From Deltaproteobacteria bacterium (GTDB lineage Bacteria; Myxococcota_A; JAADFL01): 10,361 nucleotides of DNA. Numbering within the stretch: the stretch's first letter is position 1; the number at the start of each line of letters is the position of its first letter. The DNA lies in the NCBI GenBank assembly GCA_013152945.1, contig JAADFL010000007.1:1-10361 (forward strand). Reading direction: 5' to 3'. The translations under genes and the position numbers were made by a program. Under the pieces are notes generated by a model, which saw only the letters and a list, made by a program, of their open reading frames with translations, did no database searches and was not told the origin of the DNA. Of the stretch, positions 8,433-10,361 are shown in pieces.

Positions 8433-10145
8433 ATGGATTATGTACGTTTTTTAGAAGCAACCGGCCTGCTGGCTGAAAGCGGATTGGACATGGCGGCCGC
8501 AGGGAGATTGGCTGCGCGGCTATCCAACAGGGACGGCATTTCCGACTTGATAGAACGCCCTCCCCATGGCCTTGGGCAACTACCAGCCCGGACACTGGAG
8601 AGGTTGACCTATGCGTACGAGCTTTACATTGAACGCAGAAATGCGGTCAAGGCGCTGGAAAAAGAGAGACAGGCATCCAAGGCAAAGCCCTTGCCGCCGG
8701 AGGCCCTGGAAAAACCGGTATATGCTCATTCCGTGAGGGCACTGTCCAGGGTGTCGAAGGCCGTGGACGCCATTTCATTCGACTCGCGCGAGGCCAGGGC
8801 GGAGGCACTCATCGCAGGGGTGGACTTGTGGGAGAGATGTTTCGCAATTGCCTGGAGAAACGGCAAGGTAAAATCGACCTTGGTCGACTCCCAAAACCCG
8901 GATGCCGGGGACTTTCAAGACTATGAGAAGAGAACCGAAGAGACTTTAACCTTGCCTCCTCACAGATGGTTGGCCATGCGCAGGGGACAATCCCTGGGCG
9001 TGCTCAATATAGAACTCGAAGTAAATAATAATTCGTTGGCAGGTCAGGTTACGGCCTTACAAAAGACCCTTGCTCCGCTTCTGGAGACGAGGAGTCCTCT
9101 ATCTCTTCTCGAAGAGTTGGTGCTCGGGCACCTGGAACGCGAGGTCTTCAATTCTCTCGACCGCGAGATGGCCGCGGCTGCAATGTGGCTTGCTGCGTCG
9201 GCCTACTTCGATCTGCTTCGCTCCGCTCCGATCGAAGTAAATGAAAAGCTGCACTCCGTATTTGTTCCAGGTGGTGAAAAGCCGGTAGTCACGGCCGTTG
9301 TTTCCAAGGACGGTGACCTGTTGTCTCATTATGTGACGGAATCCGTCGAAAACTGGATTGAGGACCTGACGGCTAGGTTGGAACAGGACAAGGCCGAATA
9401 TGTCATCATGCCTTCCGAGGGAGTGGACCCGGATAGACTGAACGAGCTAAAAAGGCACCTTTCAAACAAATTTTCCGTCGTGCCGGTAAGGACATCCGGC
9501 TTACGGGAGGCCAGGCAGGTGTTGTCCGAACACCTGGACCCCGGTGGTTCGTCTCTGCCCGCAGATGTATTGTCTGCCGTGGTCCTGGCGAAAAGGGCAA
9601 TCAAGCCTTATGAAGAGTGGTCCGGAATTGATCCGATTAAGCTCGGGCTGGCCGAATACCAAGCAGACCTGGACCAGGGCCGGCTTTCAAGACTGTTATT
9701 GGAAATGAAAAGAGTGGCAAAACTTCGCCCGCACGAGGACAGCATCCCGTCCTTCGGGCCACTGTCCTCGAGTTTCAATCCATTGGTTCGCAGCATGGCG
9801 GATTTGAAACCCGGAATGTCAGTGCCCGGAACCGTTACCAACATCACCTCCTTTGGTGTATTCGTCAATATCGGACTTAAACAAGAAGGCATGATCCATA
9901 TTTCGGAGTTGTCCGACAGCTTTGTCAGGGACCCTCATGAGCTTGTAAAAATAGGGCAGCAGGTACAACCCACGGTCCTGTCCGTGGATGAAACCAGGAA
10001 GAGGATTTCCCTGACCTTGCGAAATGGGACCAGGCAACCCGGGGCTTCCAGGGGTCAAGGCGCTGCAATGAGGAAAGGTGCCAAGGGCGGGGAGAGAGTG
10101 GAGGCATTGAAGAACCTGGAGGAACTTTTCAAAAAAAAACCATGA
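8433..10145 (+). CDS. Reduced Tex-like S1 RNA-binding protein
   Basis: The 570-residue product is recognisably related to Tex, a cytoplasmic nucleic-acid-binding factor of about 770-780 residues, in this order: the Tex block with LPPHRWLAMRRGQSLGVL (174-191); the SLDREMAAAA helix region (241-250); a YqgF-like segment (about 275-368); the Tex helical segment ending in IDPIKLGLAEYQADL (399-413); and a full S1 domain (about 457-531; DLKPGMSVPGTVTNITSFGV, then GMIHISELSD). Two things are unusual. The helix-hairpin-helix part that Tex has between the helical segment and S1 is missing, leaving only about 45 residues. The YqgF-like part has lost the expected DPG and GNGT-type blocks (VPGG near 278-281, MPSEG near 326-330), so it is probably inactive. 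Arg/Gly/Lys-rich tail at about 532-570. It is a divergent paralogue rather than Tex itself. A promoter lies upstream; GAAGAG (8417-8422) may be its ribosome site. Confidence 0.85.
   Translation: MDYVRFLEATGLLAESGLDMAAAGRLAARLSNRDGISDLIERPPHGLGQLPARTLERLTYAYELYIERRNAVKALEKERQASKAKPLPPEALEKPVYAHSVRALSRVSKAVDAISFDSREARAEALIAGVDLWERCFAIAWRNGKVKSTLVDSQNPDAGDFQDYEKRTEETLTLPPHRWLAMRRGQSLGVLNIELEVNNNSLAGQVTALQKTLAPLLETRSPLSLLEELVLGHLEREVFNSLDREMAAAAMWLAASAYFDLLRSAPIEVNEKLHSVFVPGGEKPVVTAVVSKDGDLLSHYVTESVENWIEDLTARLEQDKAEYVIMPSEGVDPDRLNELKRHLSNKFSVVPVRTSGLREARQVLSEHLDPGGSSLPADVLSAVVLAKRAIKPYEEWSGIDPIKLGLAEYQADLDQGRLSRLLLEMKRVAKLRPHEDSIPSFGPLSSSFNPLVRSMADLKPGMSVPGTVTNITSFGVFVNIGLKQEGMIHISELSDSFVRDPHELVKIGQQVQPTVLSVDETRKRISLTLRNGTRQPGASRGQGAAMRKGAKGGERVEALKNLEELFKKKP
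10131..10139 (+). repeat. A9 homopolymer at the 3' end of the Tex-like gene
   Basis: Nine consecutive A bases encode three Lys codons two codons before the stop. Loss of one A in the transcript, or a +1 ribosomal shift, would move into the frame of the next gene, which stays open through the gap. Confidence 0.8.
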
Positions 10146-10209
10146 TATGCAGCCGGGAAAACGGCTTGAATCAAAGGTGACTCTTTATAATTTACAGGAG
10201 GAGAAAACT

Positions 10210-10361
10210 GTGGCTGACACAAAGGGCTTGCCCAAAAAAGAAAGAAAGAGAGCGAGAAGAACCGCGCGCCGGGAATTGTCGAAACTTTACAACGGACTGA
10301 CGGAAAAACAGAGAAAGCGTTACAGAAAATGGGAAAAGAAAGGAATCAAGGCGTTTTTGGC
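10210..10361 (+). CDS. Small, very basic hypothetical protein, 5' part
   Basis: Translation from GTG 10210 gives 50 complete codons before the window ends. A perfect AGGAGG (10196-10201) lies eight bases upstream, which decides the start. An in-frame ATG at 10147 would add 21 residues but has no ribosome site. Of the 50 residues, 20 are Lys or Arg and five are Asp or Glu. The segment is predicted to be helical, with KKERKRARRTARRE (9-22) and KQRKRYRKWEKKGIKAF (33-49). I do not recognise the family. The charge and the position 64 bases after an S1-domain gene suggest RNA or ribosome binding, which is inference. The C-terminus is outside the window. Confidence 0.65.
   Translation, partial: MADTKGLPKKERKRARRTARRELSKLYNGLTEKQRKRYRKWEKKGIKAFL

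Noticed and set aside
10151-10166. Hairpin AGCCG-ggaaaa-CGGCT after the Tex-like gene
   Set aside because: Perfect but short, with no following T-run; not supported as an intrinsic terminator.
10186-10191. Perfect TATAAT just before the small basic gene
   Set aside because: No reasonable -35 element at 16-18 bases, and a transcript starting there would begin within the AGGAGG ribosome site, so it is probably coincidence.

Overview
The window reads as ordinary chromosomal DNA of a Gram-negative bacterium of moderate GC (roughly 50-55 % by eye). The main pointer to an outer membrane is a protein with a signal peptide followed by an outer-membrane-barrel-like region. The overall gene style (many AGG/AGA arginine codons, TTG and GTG starts, a membrane transglutaminase of TgpA type, a Tex relative) fits a deltaproteobacterial/Desulfobacterota-like organism, but this is an impression and no marker gene settles it. 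All seven genes lie on the + strand. I saw no tRNA, rRNA, insertion sequence, CRISPR array or phage gene.

Region 1 (1-8179) is a run of five closely spaced genes, with gaps of 38, 100, 3 and 41 bases. They are: the 3' part of a TgpA-like membrane transglutaminase; a calcineurin-type metallophosphoesterase with a hydrophobic insertion, starting at TTG; an FAD-dependent glycerol-3-phosphate dehydrogenase (glpD type); a fused protein with a signal peptide, a barrel-like N-terminal region and a complete two-domain SppA-type S49 protease; and a membrane-anchored SGNH/GDSL hydrolase. Four of the five products would act at or outside the inner membrane. The fifth (GlpD) feeds electrons from glycerol phosphate into the respiratory chain. 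The group may be an envelope maintenance or lipid turnover operon, but that is inference.

Region 2 (8180-8432) is a 253-base gap. It holds a T-rich segment with a weak terminator candidate, a good sigma-70-like promoter (TTGACC, 17-base spacer, TATATT) and a leader of about 100 bases with a long imperfect hairpin.

Region 3 (8433-10361) begins with a reduced Tex relative. It keeps the Tex N-terminal core, a degenerate YqgF-like part and the C-terminal S1 RNA-binding domain, but lacks the helix-hairpin-helix segment that Tex normally has before S1. An A9 tract at its 3' end is followed by a short open stretch and then the start of a small, very basic protein that runs off the window. The two items most worth a second look are the barrel-SppA fusion and the reduced Tex protein with its basic neighbour.
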